Shown: piece after piece, positions 1 through 7,405 of the stretch
Layout: each line of letters opens with the position of its first letter
Numbering within the stretch: the first letter of the stretch is position 1
NCBI GenBank assembly: GCA_948440265.1
Contig: CAOJOK010000011.1
Span: 1-57,430, forward strand
Reading direction: 5' to 3'
Origin: an uncultured Clostridia bacterium
GTDB lineage: Bacteria > Bacillota > Clostridia > Christensenellales > Pumilibacteraceae
Length of the DNA stretch: 57,430 nucleotides
Made by a program: the position numbers and the translations under genes
The notes under the pieces: generated by a model
Seen by the model: the letters and a program-made list of their open reading frames with translations, nothing else
Databases searched by the model: none
What the model was told of the DNA's origin: nothing

Positions 1-4
1 ACAT
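1..4 (-). CDS. possible start of a divergent gene running off the left edge
   Basis: Read on the minus strand, a GGTGG-type Shine-Dalgarno site (about positions 8-13) precedes an ATG at 4-2. A TATAAT-like hexamer lies further upstream near 45-55. Only the start codon lies in the window, so the product cannot be identified. The second codon begins with T, so it is not the usual rpmH start. It would be divergent from the glycoside hydrolase at 305. Confidence 0.3.
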
Positions 5-69
5 TCCACCACCTTTATTTTCGTCGCGGTACGAAAATTAAGACTATATTATAATACAAGAAAATTATA

Positions 70-81
70 CCCCCCCCCCCC
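70..81. repeat. homopolymer run of 12 C
   Basis: An uninterrupted run of C lies in an AT-rich divergent intergenic region. It may be a slippage-prone tract or an assembly artefact. It is not inside a reading frame, so it could only affect promoter spacing. Confidence 0.8.
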
Positions 82-103
82 GACTTAAAATTTCAAGAGC
101 AAT

Positions 104-185
104 TTATACACATTACATTGCGTTTTTATCATATTTTTCCGATTTTCGTCATTTTTCGCCAAAAATCGGAAAAAAGTTATCCACA
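104..185 (+). promoter_or_regulatory. two DnaA-box matches flanking a 13-bp inverted repeat
   Basis: TTATACACA at 104-112 fits the DnaA-box pattern TTATNCACA, and TTATCCACA at 177-185 is a perfect consensus box in the same orientation. Between them is a perfect inverted repeat, TTTTTCCGATTTT at 134-146 and its complement at 162-174. The region is AT-rich and intergenic. No dnaA, dnaN, rpmH or rnpA is in the window, so a replication origin is not supported. DnaA-controlled transcription or DnaA titration are alternatives. Confidence 0.5.
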
Positions 186-232
186 ATGGAAATCGGTGGC
201 GAAAATGCAATGTTTTTATACTTTTTTTGCTC

Positions 233-261
233 TTGCGCTTTTTGCGAAAATATGGTAAAAT
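233..261 (+). promoter_or_regulatory. candidate promoter of the GH2 gene
   Basis: TTGCGC (233-238), a 17-base spacer and TAAAAT (256-261) lie 43 bases before the ATG at 305. This leaves room for a leader carrying the GAAGGAG ribosome binding site at 292-298. Confidence 0.5.
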
Positions 262-304
262 ATTTTAAGAATAAGCAAAAACTATCTTTATGAAGGAGAT
301 AACG

Positions 305-2248
305 ATGAGAAAAATTATCAACGTAAACGAGGACTGGCTGTTTATCAAAAGCGACGTCGGCGCGGAAAATGCCGCCGCGGCGACAGAGGGCGAAAAAGTC
401 AACGTGCCGTACACCTGGAACAATATCGACGGTCAGGACGGCGGCGACGACTATGTGCGCGGAGCGTTCTGGTTCGTCAAGCGTTTCGGCAAGCCCGAGT
501 TCAAGGACAATGAGACGGTCTATCTCGAATTCAAGGGCGTGAACTCGTCCGCACAGGTCTATCTCAACGGAGAGAAGGTCGCCAGCCACGACGGCGGCTA
601 TTCCACCTTCCGCGCCGAGGTCAAGTCTTTACTTAAAGACGACAACATTCTGTGCGTGAGAGCGGACAACTCCAAAACCGAGAAGGTCTATCCGCAGACG
701 GCGGACTTCACTTTCTACGGCGGTATCTACCGCGACGTCAATATTCTCGTGGTGAACGAAAATCATTTCGACCTCGACTATTACGGCGCGCCCGGCATAA
801 AAGTCGACCCCACGGTAGACGGCACGGACGGATTTGTTACCGTCACGGGTTACGTCAAGGGCGAAGGCGAGGTTGCCGTTTCCATACTCACGGCGGACGG
901 TCAGGTTGCGGCAAGCGGCAAGGGCGGCGAAAAGCTGAAAATTGAAAACGCGCACTTATGGAACGGCGTGGAGGACCCCTATCTTTACACCGCGAAAGCC
1001 GAGCTTACGGTCGGCGGCAAGGCGGTGGACGAGGTTTGTCTGAACTTCGGTTTCCGTTATTTCTCGGTTGACCCGAACAAAGGGTTCTTCCTCAACGGAA
1101 AGTCCTACCCCTTACGCGGCGTATGCCGTCACCAAGACCGCAAGGGTCTGGGTAACGCCATTACGAGAGCCGAGCACGACGAGGACGCCGCCATTATTAA
1201 GGAAATCGGCGCGAACACGGTGCGACTTGCGCACTATCAGCACGACGATTATTTCTACGACTTATGCGACAAATACGGTTTTGTGGTATGGGCGGAAATC
1301 CCGTATATCTCGCGGCATATGCCCGAAGCCAACGAAAATGCCGTTCAGCAGATGAAGGAGTTGATTTACCAGCAGCACCACCACGCGTGCATTTGCTTCT
1401 GGGGCGTTTCCAACGAAATCACTATGTACGGCAAGCACAAGAAAGATATGCTTGCACAGCACCGCCGCTTGAACGACTTATGCCACGAAATCGACCCGTC
1501 ACGCCTTACCACTCTCGCCTGCTTTGCTATGTGCGGCTTCAATAACCGTTCGGCGCACATCACCGACGTGGTGAGCTGGAATTTATATCTCGGCTGGTAC
1601 GTTCCCGGCAAGTTCTTGAACGGCTTGTGGATGGGGCTGTTCCGTATGCTCCACCCGAAGCGCTGTATCGGCTTATCGGAGTACGGCGCGGAGTGTATGC
1701 CGAACTTACATTCCAAGCACCCGAAGCGCGGCGACAACAGCGAAGAATATCAGCTCGATTATCACGAGTATATGCTCGACTTCTTCGACCGTCACCCCTA
1801 TCTGTGGGCGACGCACGTCTGGAATATGTACGACTTTGCCGCCGACGCGCGCAATCAGGGCGGCGAACCCGGTATGAACCACAAAGGTCTGGTCACGTTC
1901 GACCGCAAGACGAAAAAAGACTCCTTCTTTATCTACAAGGCGTACTGGTCGAAAGAGCCGTTTGTGTATATCTGCGGCAAGCGTTTTGCCAACCGCACGG
2001 GCGGTTCGACCGTTATAAAAGTGGTGTCCAATCTCGACGACGTTGCCCTTACCGTCAACGGCAAGAGCGTGCGCGGCAAGAAAGTCGGCAAGCACTCTTT
2101 CGAGTTCAAAATCAAGCTGGAAAAGGTCAACGAAATCCGCGCCGAGAGCGGCGAATACTTTGACGAGTGCGTCATAAACAAAGTCGACAAGCCCGACTAT
2201 AATTATAAGCTCCACGTCAAATCGGAAACGCAGAGCTGGCAGAAATAA
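305..2248 (+). CDS. glycoside hydrolase family 2 (beta-galactosidase-like)
   Basis: A 647-residue GH2 enzyme with an N-terminal jelly-roll sugar-binding domain, an Ig-like domain and a TIM barrel. The predicted acid/base is E371 in WGVSNEI and the predicted nucleophile is E459 in GLSEYGAE, both in classic GH2 context. No signal peptide is seen, so it should act in the cytoplasm on a transported beta-galactoside or beta-glucuronide. It is shorter than LacZ (about 1000 aa) and near the length of beta-glucuronidases and short beta-galactosidases, so substrate is unproven. The GalT at 46294 supports galactose use. An in-frame ATG at 290 sits upstream, but GAAGGAGATAAC ends just before the ATG at 305, which decides the start. 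A strong terminator follows. Confidence 0.85.
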   Translation: MRKIINVNEDWLFIKSDVGAENAAAATEGEKVNVPYTWNNIDGQDGGDDYVRGAFWFVKRFGKPEFKDNETVYLEFKGVNSSAQVYLNGEKVASHDGGYSTFRAEVKSLLKDDNILCVRADNSKTEKVYPQTADFTFYGGIYRDVNILVVNENHFDLDYYGAPGIKVDPTVDGTDGFVTVTGYVKGEGEVAVSILTADGQVAASGKGGEKLKIENAHLWNGVEDPYLYTAKAELTVGGKAVDEVCLNFGFRYFSVDPNKGFFLNGKSYPLRGVCRHQDRKGLGNAITRAEHDEDAAIIKEIGANTVRLAHYQHDDYFYDLCDKYGFVVWAEIPYISRHMPEANENAVQQMKELIYQQHHHACICFWGVSNEITMYGKHKKDMLAQHRRLNDLCHEIDPSRLTTLACFAMCGFNNRSAHITDVVSWNLYLGWYVPGKFLNGLWMGLFRMLHPKRCIGLSEYGAECMPNLHSKHPKRGDNSEEYQLDYHEYMLDFFDRHPYLWATHVWNMYDFAADARNQGGEPGMNHKGLVTFDRKTKKDSFFIYKAYWSKEPFVYICGKRFANRTGGSTVIKVVSNLDDVALTVNGKSVRGKKVGKHSFEFKIKLEKVNEIRAESGEYFDECVINKVDKPDYNYKLHVKSETQSWQK

Positions 2249-2275
2249 CATAGTTTAACCCTCCTTTTTGTGTGT

Positions 2276-2320
2276 GCCGTCCCCTATCAATCGTCGTGAT
2301 TGCAGGGGGCGGCTTTTTTT
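2276..2320 (+). terminator. intrinsic terminator of the GH2 gene
   Basis: The arms GCCGTCCCC and GGGGGCGGC, with inner arms CAATC/GATTG, form a long stem followed by seven T. It lies 28 bases after the GH2 stop codon. Confidence 0.85.
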
Positions 2321-2428
2321 GCGCCGCAAAGAGAAAGCGCGCTTTTAGTCTTTTCGGGGAAACAAAAAGAGCGCGCACACAAAGGCACGCGCCGAGGGGG
2401 GGGTGATTCAAAAAGTATTATTGAAAAA

Positions 2429-2502
2429 GTTTGTAATCGTTTTAATGCAGGGGATTTCTCCGCTTCGCGCGCTTAAAAAAGCGCGCTTCGGTCGAAATGA
2501 CA
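2429..2502 (+). repeat. type I dispersed hairpin repeat, copy 1
   Basis: The sequence GTTTGTAATCG...ATGCAGGGGATTTCTCC, then a GCGCGCTT/AAGCGCGC hairpin, then CGGTCGAAATGACA. The core ATTTCTCC...GGTCGAAAT is shared by seven copies in this window, with the apex varying. This copy begins the island that ends at the ankyrin gene. Confidence 0.85.
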
Positions 2503-2647
2503 TTGGGAGAAGGAAACGGTCGAAATGGTATTGGAGAGAATGGGGCGAAAATGACGGTGTAAGAGTTTGAACGAATGACAGAGAATAAATAGAGAAATGA
2601 CAAGGAAAGCGCGTGCAGAAAGAGAGTGCGTGAAAAGAACGAAAGCC
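2503..2647. other. degenerate spacer within repeat island 1
   Basis: Non-coding sequence rich in decayed GAAATGACA and GTCGAAATG motifs. It ends in GTGCGTGAAAAG...GAAAGCC, a lead-in that also precedes the 123-bp elements at 7281 and 18262. No credible gene is seen. Confidence 0.6.
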
Positions 2648-2770
2648 CTGACGGCATAGAAACGAGCAGTTCGAGGAAAACGAGTTTCCGCGACGGGGAG
2701 TTTACTTCCCGTAAATGACCCGAGCGGAAACGACGTTTGACATAGAAATGCGAAGTTTATATGCCGTCAG
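2648..2770 (+). repeat. 123-bp covarying stem element, copy 1
   Basis: Bounded by CTGACGGCATA and TATGCCGTCAG (11 paired bases). Inside, GTTTCCG (2684-2690) pairs with CGGAAAC (2725-2731), an AAAC/GTTT pair lies just outside it, and an apical GTTTAC/GTAAAT hairpin lies between. One base separates it from copy 2. Confidence 0.85.
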
Positions 2771-2771
2771 A

Positions 2772-2895
2772 CTGACGGCACAGTCGCGCAAAAGACAAGG
2801 CAAACGAGCATTTGCGAAAGGGCGTGTACTTTGACGTACTCGCCCCGAGCAAATGCGATGTTTAACGATGTATTTTGCGATGAATGTGCCGTCAG
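2772..2895 (+). repeat. 124-bp covarying stem element, copy 2 (supplies the ankyrin stop codon)
   Basis: Bounded by CTGACGGCACA and TGTGCCGTCAG. The inner stem is GCATTTGC (2808-2815) with GCAAATGC (2849-2856), and the apical stem is GGGCG-t-GTAC with GTAC-t-CGCCC. The right end overlaps the 3' end of the minus-strand ankyrin gene, whose TGA stop (2894-2892) lies inside the terminal repeat. Confidence 0.85.
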
Positions 2896-4952
2896 GAGAT
2901 GTCGGTCATAAGTTCGAGTACCGTATCATACCCCTTCTCCGCTGCCAGCATTGCCGCCGTTGTGCCGTTGTTGTCGGCGCGGTTATAGTCGGCGCCTTTC
3001 TTCACGAGATAGCGCGCGACGTCCTGCGAACCGTAACGCAGTGCATAGTGAAGCGCGGTTTTTCCGTCCTTATCCGCAACATTCACATCGGCGCCTGCGC
3101 GCACGAGTTCTTTTAACGTATCTTTATAGCAATGCTCGGACGCGGCGATTATCAGCGCCGTTCTTCCGCGGTTGTCCCTGCGGTTTACGTCCGCGCCGCC
3201 GTCCAGCAGTATGGGCTGGGCGTGGAGTATGAAACCTATATTTTCGTACTGCAAAAGCATTAGCGGAGTCATTCCGTCGCCGCGCGGTTCGTCAATCGTT
3301 TTCAGCGCGCCGAGTATTTCCAGCCTATTCTTTTCCGCTCTGTCGCGGTCGTTGCCGCCCATTCCGAAAGAGCTTTTCTTTGCCGCAAGATGCGCCGCCG
3401 CTTCGCCGTCGACATTTTTTATCCCGTCATCCGCGCCGAGAGAAATCAGCATTTTCGCCGCGGCGGCGTTATATCTTTCGCAAGCCGCGTGGAGCGGCGT
3501 ATTCCCTGCCTTGGCAGGCGCGTCCTGCGTGACGTTGACGTCCGCGCCGCTCTCGACCATAGCCCTTAACATTTCCGTATGTCCTAAACGCGCCGCCGTG
3601 TGCATTGCCGATACGCCGCCGTTGTCGAGCGCGGTCATAGACTCGCTTGAAAACAGGCGCGCCGCGTCTTCGAAATAAGTGAATTTCTCTCTGCCGAAAC
3701 TATACGGCTCGGGCTGTTCCGCCACTATATGCACGGGCGTTTTGCCGCCGACTATCGCGGAGTCTATATCCACGCCGAGCGATTTGAGTTTTTTAATCGC
3801 CGCGACTCCTGCGCGCATAGAGAAGCATTTATCGCGCAGACAATAGACTTGTCCGCGGCTGCTTATCGTATCGGTCAGGCTTATGCCCGCCTTTAACAGC
3901 ATATCGAGCACGCTGCCCTTTTCGTCCTTGCCCAAAGCGTCGGGCAGTACGGAGGCTATGCCGTCCAGCTCGTCATCGTCGTCTTCGTCTATCGTATTTA
4001 TCAATTTTTGCACAAGGTACAGCGCCGGCGCAAGATTATCCTTTTCGGACGGGGAAAAAGCAAACGCGTTCGACGTATCCTGCTTCAATTCCTGAAGTTT
4101 TATTCTGTCGTACCTGCTCTCTCCCGTCGCGCCGTTGGCTTTCAGCGTCATACAGACTGCGGCTTTGCGGTAATCGTCGGCGATTTTGAGCGGCATATCG
4201 CCGTTTGCGCCTGCAGCGTTGACCAGCGATTTATCCGAGGCAAGTCTCAATGCCGCGGTGTTATGATTATTCTTTATCGCAAGCATAAGCAGGGTATCGC
4301 CGTTTTCCGCCCTATAATCGGTCTTTGCGCCCTTTGCCAGAAGGATATCTATAATCGCGCACGACACGAAGTTTGCGTTGCCCGACAGGACTGCGGCAAG
4401 CGGCGTTTTGCCGTTTGCGTCCGCTTTATCGAAGTTGTTTCCGAGAAGCTCGGCTATCGGTGCGCGCTGGTCGGCGCTTGCTTCTCGGCAGTGGGTATTG
4501 AAAGCCAAGTCCGGTCTTGCGTCCGCTATATAGTGCCAGCACGTTCTGCCCGACGCGTCCGCGCGCATAACGTCCGCGCCCGACTTCACAAGCAGTTCCG
4601 CCATTTTCAGATTGGTGCGGCTGCACGCAAGCATAAGCGGAGTTATGCCCTTTCCGCCGCCGTCCGCGGTATCCACGTCGACCTTGCGCGCAATGACCGA
4701 TTTGACCGCGTCGTAAAAGTTATGCCAGACAAGCAAGTGAAACAGCGTATACTTATAAGTCCCGACGGGGGCGAAAACGGTTTCGTTCGGCGCGCTTTCC
4801 ACGAGCGCGTTTATCTCCGATATTTCCGCGTCCGTAAACAGGTCATAGCGATACATACCGTCCTTATCTTCGTTCCACCAAGGGACATATTTATTCCGAC
4901 TGAAATTCTCGCCCGATTTGACGAGAATCTGCGTTGCTTCCTTTATATCCAT
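2892..4952 (-). CDS. large ankyrin-repeat protein
   Basis: 686 residues. After an N-terminal segment of about 65 residues without repeats (containing VPWWNEDKDGMYRYD), the rest is a run of roughly 15 ankyrin repeats with typical TPLMLA, GADVN and TALHYA signatures. No signal peptide or membrane segment is seen, so it is probably a cytoplasmic protein-protein scaffold with unknown partner. The ATG at 4952 follows AAAGGAGCGG. It lies 12 bases after the stop of a second ankyrin gene, so the two are co-transcribed. Its TGA is part of the terminal repeat of the element at 2772-2895, so the C-terminus may have been reset by that insertion. Confidence 0.85.
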   Translation of the reverse strand: MDIKEATQILVKSGENFSRNKYVPWWNEDKDGMYRYDLFTDAEISEINALVESAPNETVFAPVGTYKYTLFHLLVWHNFYDAVKSVIARKVDVDTADGGGKGITPLMLACSRTNLKMAELLVKSGADVMRADASGRTCWHYIADARPDLAFNTHCREASADQRAPIAELLGNNFDKADANGKTPLAAVLSGNANFVSCAIIDILLAKGAKTDYRAENGDTLLMLAIKNNHNTAALRLASDKSLVNAAGANGDMPLKIADDYRKAAVCMTLKANGATGESRYDRIKLQELKQDTSNAFAFSPSEKDNLAPALYLVQKLINTIDEDDDDELDGIASVLPDALGKDEKGSVLDMLLKAGISLTDTISSRGQVYCLRDKCFSMRAGVAAIKKLKSLGVDIDSAIVGGKTPVHIVAEQPEPYSFGREKFTYFEDAARLFSSESMTALDNGGVSAMHTAARLGHTEMLRAMVESGADVNVTQDAPAKAGNTPLHAACERYNAAAAKMLISLGADDGIKNVDGEAAAHLAAKKSSFGMGGNDRDRAEKNRLEILGALKTIDEPRGDGMTPLMLLQYENIGFILHAQPILLDGGADVNRRDNRGRTALIIAASEHCYKDTLKELVRAGADVNVADKDGKTALHYALRYGSQDVARYLVKKGADYNRADNNGTTAAMLAAEKGYDTVLELMTDIS

Positions 4953-4964
4953 TTTTCCGCTCCT

Positions 4965-5939
4965 TTAATTTTCCGCGCCTGCAATGATGAGTTTTTCCAC
5001 GATGTCGTTATAGCCGTTTTCCGTCGCATAATAGAGTGCGGTATGTCCGTCCAAATCGGCGTAAGAAACGTCCGCGCCGCCGTCGAGCAGTGCGCCCACC
5101 ACATAGTTATAGCCGCCGTGCGCCGCAAGTATGAGCGCGGTTTCGCCCGATTCGTTGCGCTCGTCGAGTTTGGCTCCGCACGCAATGAGTTTTTTAACCA
5201 GACGTTCGTTGCCGTTATCGGCGGCGAAATGCAACGGAGTGAAGCCCTGCGCGCCGCTGATATTCGCGTCTGCGCCGCCGTCGAGCAGCAGTTCGGCTAT
5301 GAGAAGGTTATCTTCTTCCGCCGCGGTGCAGAGCGGCGTATACATAGCGTCGTTGCGCGCGTTTATATCGCATTTACCGCCTGCGAGCATTGCTTTGACG
5401 ACTTCGCTCTGTCCGTTGTAGCACGCCTGATGCAGAGGCGTATTTCCGTAAGCGTCGGTCGTGCCTGCGCTGTCCGTCGTGACGGCGCCGATGAGCTGAA
5501 CCAGTCCGAAAGCGTTGGCGTAATCGAGCGCGGTATGTCCGGAGTTATCCGCAACGGAAACGTCTGCGCCGAGCTCTATCAGGTATTTCGCGGCATCGGC
5601 TTTCTTTGCCTCTATGGCGGATATCAAAGGGGTCTTGCCCTGTTTATCCGTCGCGCCGATATCGCCGCCGCCGTCCACTATCAGTTTTATCACTTCTTTA
5701 TTTCCCGACGACGCCGCCAAGTGCAGAGGCGTTACGCTCGTGTTCGACAGAGCGGATACGTTTGCGCCCTTTTCGAGCAGCATCTTTACGATGTCCTTAT
5801 AGCCCTTTGCGCAAGCGAAATGCAGTGACGAATATCCGTCGCCGTTCACCGCGTCCACATTTATTCCGTCTTTTTTCAGAAAGGCAATGACTACGCCTTT
5901 TTGTCCGTTTTGACACGCTTTGAGAAGTAGCTGTTCCAT
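4965..5939 (-). CDS. ankyrin-repeat protein
   Basis: 324 residues made almost wholly of about nine or ten ankyrin repeats (DGYSSLHFACAKGYKDIV, TPLHLAASSGNKEVI and similar). No signal peptide or transmembrane segment is seen. The start at 5939 is preceded by GGCGGAGGTAAAA, a good ribosome site; an upstream in-frame start at 5963 lacks one. It is the first gene of a two-gene ankyrin operon behind the promoter at 5979-6007. Function is unknown; the family mediates protein binding. Confidence 0.85.
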   Translation of the reverse strand: MEQLLLKACQNGQKGVVIAFLKKDGINVDAVNGDGYSSLHFACAKGYKDIVKMLLEKGANVSALSNTSVTPLHLAASSGNKEVIKLIVDGGGDIGATDKQGKTPLISAIEAKKADAAKYLIELGADVSVADNSGHTALDYANAFGLVQLIGAVTTDSAGTTDAYGNTPLHQACYNGQSEVVKAMLAGGKCDINARNDAMYTPLCTAAEEDNLLIAELLLDGGADANISGAQGFTPLHFAADNGNERLVKKLIACGAKLDERNESGETALILAAHGGYNYVVGALLDGGADVSYADLDGHTALYYATENGYNDIVEKLIIAGAEN

Positions 5940-5978
5940 TTTTACCTCCGCCGTTTTCGGCAATCTTTATACCGTTTT

Positions 5979-6007
5979 ATTATATACTTCGCCGCAGGCT
6001 TTGTCAA
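5979..6007 (-). promoter_or_regulatory. promoter of the ankyrin operon
   Basis: On the minus strand TTGACA (6007-6002), 17 bases, then TATAAT (5984-5979). The leader to the start at 5939 is about 33 bases. Confidence 0.75.
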
Positions 6008-6026
6008 GATTTCGCCGCAGGCTTTG
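5988..6026. repeat. 16-bp direct repeat over the ankyrin promoter
   Basis: TTCGCCGCAGGCTTTG occurs at 5988-6003 and again at 6011-6026, a 23-base period. The first copy fills the promoter spacer and enters the -35 box. It could be a regulator site or a small duplication. Confidence 0.6.
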
Positions 6027-6065
6027 CAATATTATATGCCCGTTCAATGCCGCTTTACTTCTATT

Positions 6066-6548
6066 TTAACAATACCCCATTTCTTTGAGTATTGCTCCCA
6101 AGCGGAAAAGTCTTTGTCCGAGCTGCTCGTCTTCTTTGGCAAGTTCGTCTCTGAAAAGTTTTATGTCTTCGTCTATCATATTATTGTCCGTACAAACAGA
6201 CACGTCCATAGCTCCGCCGTGCAAAGGAATTCTGTCGATTAAAGGATTGTTTTCGTCATACAGTTTTTCGTATTTATATGCCTCTCTGAAATACTGCATT
6301 GTTCTGCAAACGAATATAGACAGGTCTATCGCTCTGTGCAATGGTATTTCTTCGGATTGACGAGACCATTTTTCGCCCGTATAGCGCCAAATCTTTGCGG
6401 AAATATCCAATTTGCCCCTATCGTTCCATTGAGCAAGTCCGACCGACAGTCCTTTTGCGTCGGAATGATTGCTCCATTTTCCGTCTATCTTATCGTAATC
6501 CTCCGATACTATTACAGGCTTGTGTTTTAAGGTTGTAGGTATTTTCAT
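6066..6548 (-). CDS. DUF6530-like protein
   Basis: 160 residues from the ATG at 6548, which follows AAAGGAGTC at the right distance; an in-frame ATG at 6578 lacks a site. The N-terminal half, with KGLSVGLAQWNDRG and KIWRYTGEKWSRQSEE, matches my memory of the DUF6530 family, which has no known function. There is no signal peptide or membrane segment. It lies 60 bases downstream of the GIY-YIG-like gene and probably shares its transcript. The base composition is more AT-rich than the surrounding housekeeping genes, which may indicate transfer. Confidence 0.6.
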   Translation of the reverse strand: MKIPTTLKHKPVIVSEDYDKIDGKWSNHSDAKGLSVGLAQWNDRGKLDISAKIWRYTGEKWSRQSEEIPLHRAIDLSIFVCRTMQYFREAYKYEKLYDENNPLIDRIPLHGGAMDVSVCTDNNMIDEDIKLFRDELAKEDEQLGQRLFRLGAILKEMGYC

Positions 6549-6608
6549 TTTTGACTCCTTTATTTGATAATTTTTCATATAGATAAATCGGCGATATGAA
6601 ACGCTCGT

Positions 6609-6950
6609 TTATTTTTTAATGTACTCAAAGTTTTCCAGCTTTTCCGCACACAGCTCGCATAACAGGCGCAGTTCTGCCCGATAATCGGTTTTAGATTCGT
6701 CTTTTTCATATTCGAGCTTTTCCAGCAAGGCAATCTCAAATTCCTTTTCTCCGTACTTTTTCCAGTCGCTTTGCAGATTGAAATTTCTGAATGTTCCGAG
6801 ATTTAATTGAAAAGTAGCACTGTTTATATCCCCTTTCACATTCTGTCCGTAACCCAAATAGGTTTTATTTGTCGGATTGCACTTAAAAACATAAACACCC
6901 ATATCGGGCTTATACTGTTTATAAGCCGCTTTCAATTCTTTTCTGTTCAT
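6609..6950 (-). CDS. GIY-YIG-like protein lacking the catalytic arginine
   Basis: 113 residues. The N-terminal part shows GVYVFKC (GIY position, residues 18-24) and TYLGYG (YIG position). It resembles the small GIY-YIG proteins of Bacillota, in which an NL-x2-R-x-N stretch follows. Here that stretch reads NVKGDIN, so the family arginine is replaced by aspartate. The rest, FQLNLGTFRNFNLQSDWKKYG, keeps the family pattern. It may be a binding protein without nuclease activity. The ATG follows GGAGTAAACAG. It is behind the promoter at 6985-7013. Confidence 0.6.
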   Translation of the reverse strand: MNRKELKAAYKQYKPDMGVYVFKCNPTNKTYLGYGQNVKGDINSATFQLNLGTFRNFNLQSDWKKYGEKEFEIALLEKLEYEKDESKTDYRAELRLLCELCAEKLENFEYIKK

Positions 6951-6966
6951 TTTTCTGTTTACTCCG

Positions 6967-6981
6967 TTAGTAATTTACTAA
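6967..6981. promoter_or_regulatory. palindromic operator candidate before the GIY-YIG-like gene
   Basis: TTAGTAA-T-TTACTAA is a perfect 7+7 palindrome just downstream of the -10 box, at the expected transcription start. That is the position of a repressor site. Confidence 0.5.
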
Positions 6982-6984
6982 ATT

Positions 6985-7013
6985 AGTATATCACAAACTT
7001 ATTGACTTTGCAA
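6985..7013 (-). promoter_or_regulatory. promoter of the GIY-YIG-like/DUF6530 pair
   Basis: On the minus strand TTGCAA (7013-7008), 17 bases, TATACT (6990-6985). Confidence 0.6.
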
Positions 7014-7135
7014 GCATTTGACGAAAGTAAATTCAATAAAAGTTCGGCAACGGCGTGCAAGGAAACGAACGCCGTGGCATAGAGATTGGGGCAAAAGGCA
7101 CGGAAAAACTGCGTAAAAAACAAGTATTTTGGAAA

Positions 7136-7197
7136 GAGTTTGTAAGCGCTTTGATGCAGGGGATTTCTCCACTCGTTTCGCTCGGTCGAAATGACAG
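7136..7197 (+). repeat. type I dispersed hairpin repeat, copy 2
   Basis: GAGTTTGTAAGCGCTTTGATGCAGGGGATTTCTCC, an apex CACTCGTTTCGCTCGG, then TCGAAATGACAG. It begins repeat island 2, which fills most of the gene-free stretch 7014-7640. Confidence 0.85.
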
Positions 7198-7280
7198 AAA
7201 AAAAAGGAATGGTCGAAAATGACAGTAGAGAAAGTCGGTTGAAACGAAAAAAGATTAGTGCGTGAAAGGTACGGAGTGTC

Positions 7281-7404
7281 CTGACGGCATAGTCGCGCAA
7301 AAGACAAGGCAAACGAGCATTTGCGAAAGGGCGTGTACTTTGATGTACTCGCCCCGAGAAAATGCGATGTTTAACGCAGTATTTTGCGATGAATGTGCCG
7401 TCAG
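7281..7404 (+). repeat. 124-bp covarying stem element, copy 3
   Basis: The ends are CTGACGGCATA and TGTGCCGTCAG. Position 10 therefore forms a T.G wobble, intermediate between the T-A and C-G pairs of other copies. It is nearly identical to the copies at 2772 and 27989; one base of the inner GCATTTGC stem is mismatched. Confidence 0.85.
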
Positions 7405-7405
7405 G

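Noticed and set aside
104-185. Chromosomal replication origin at the left edge
   Set aside because: Only two DnaA boxes are present and no replication gene lies in the window. Kept as a lower-level observation.
2648-2895. CRISPR array or integron attC sites as explanation of the tandem 123-bp elements
   Set aside because: There are no short regular repeats with unique spacers and no cas genes. The ends lack attC-type GTTRRRY/RYYYAAC boxes, and no integrase is near.
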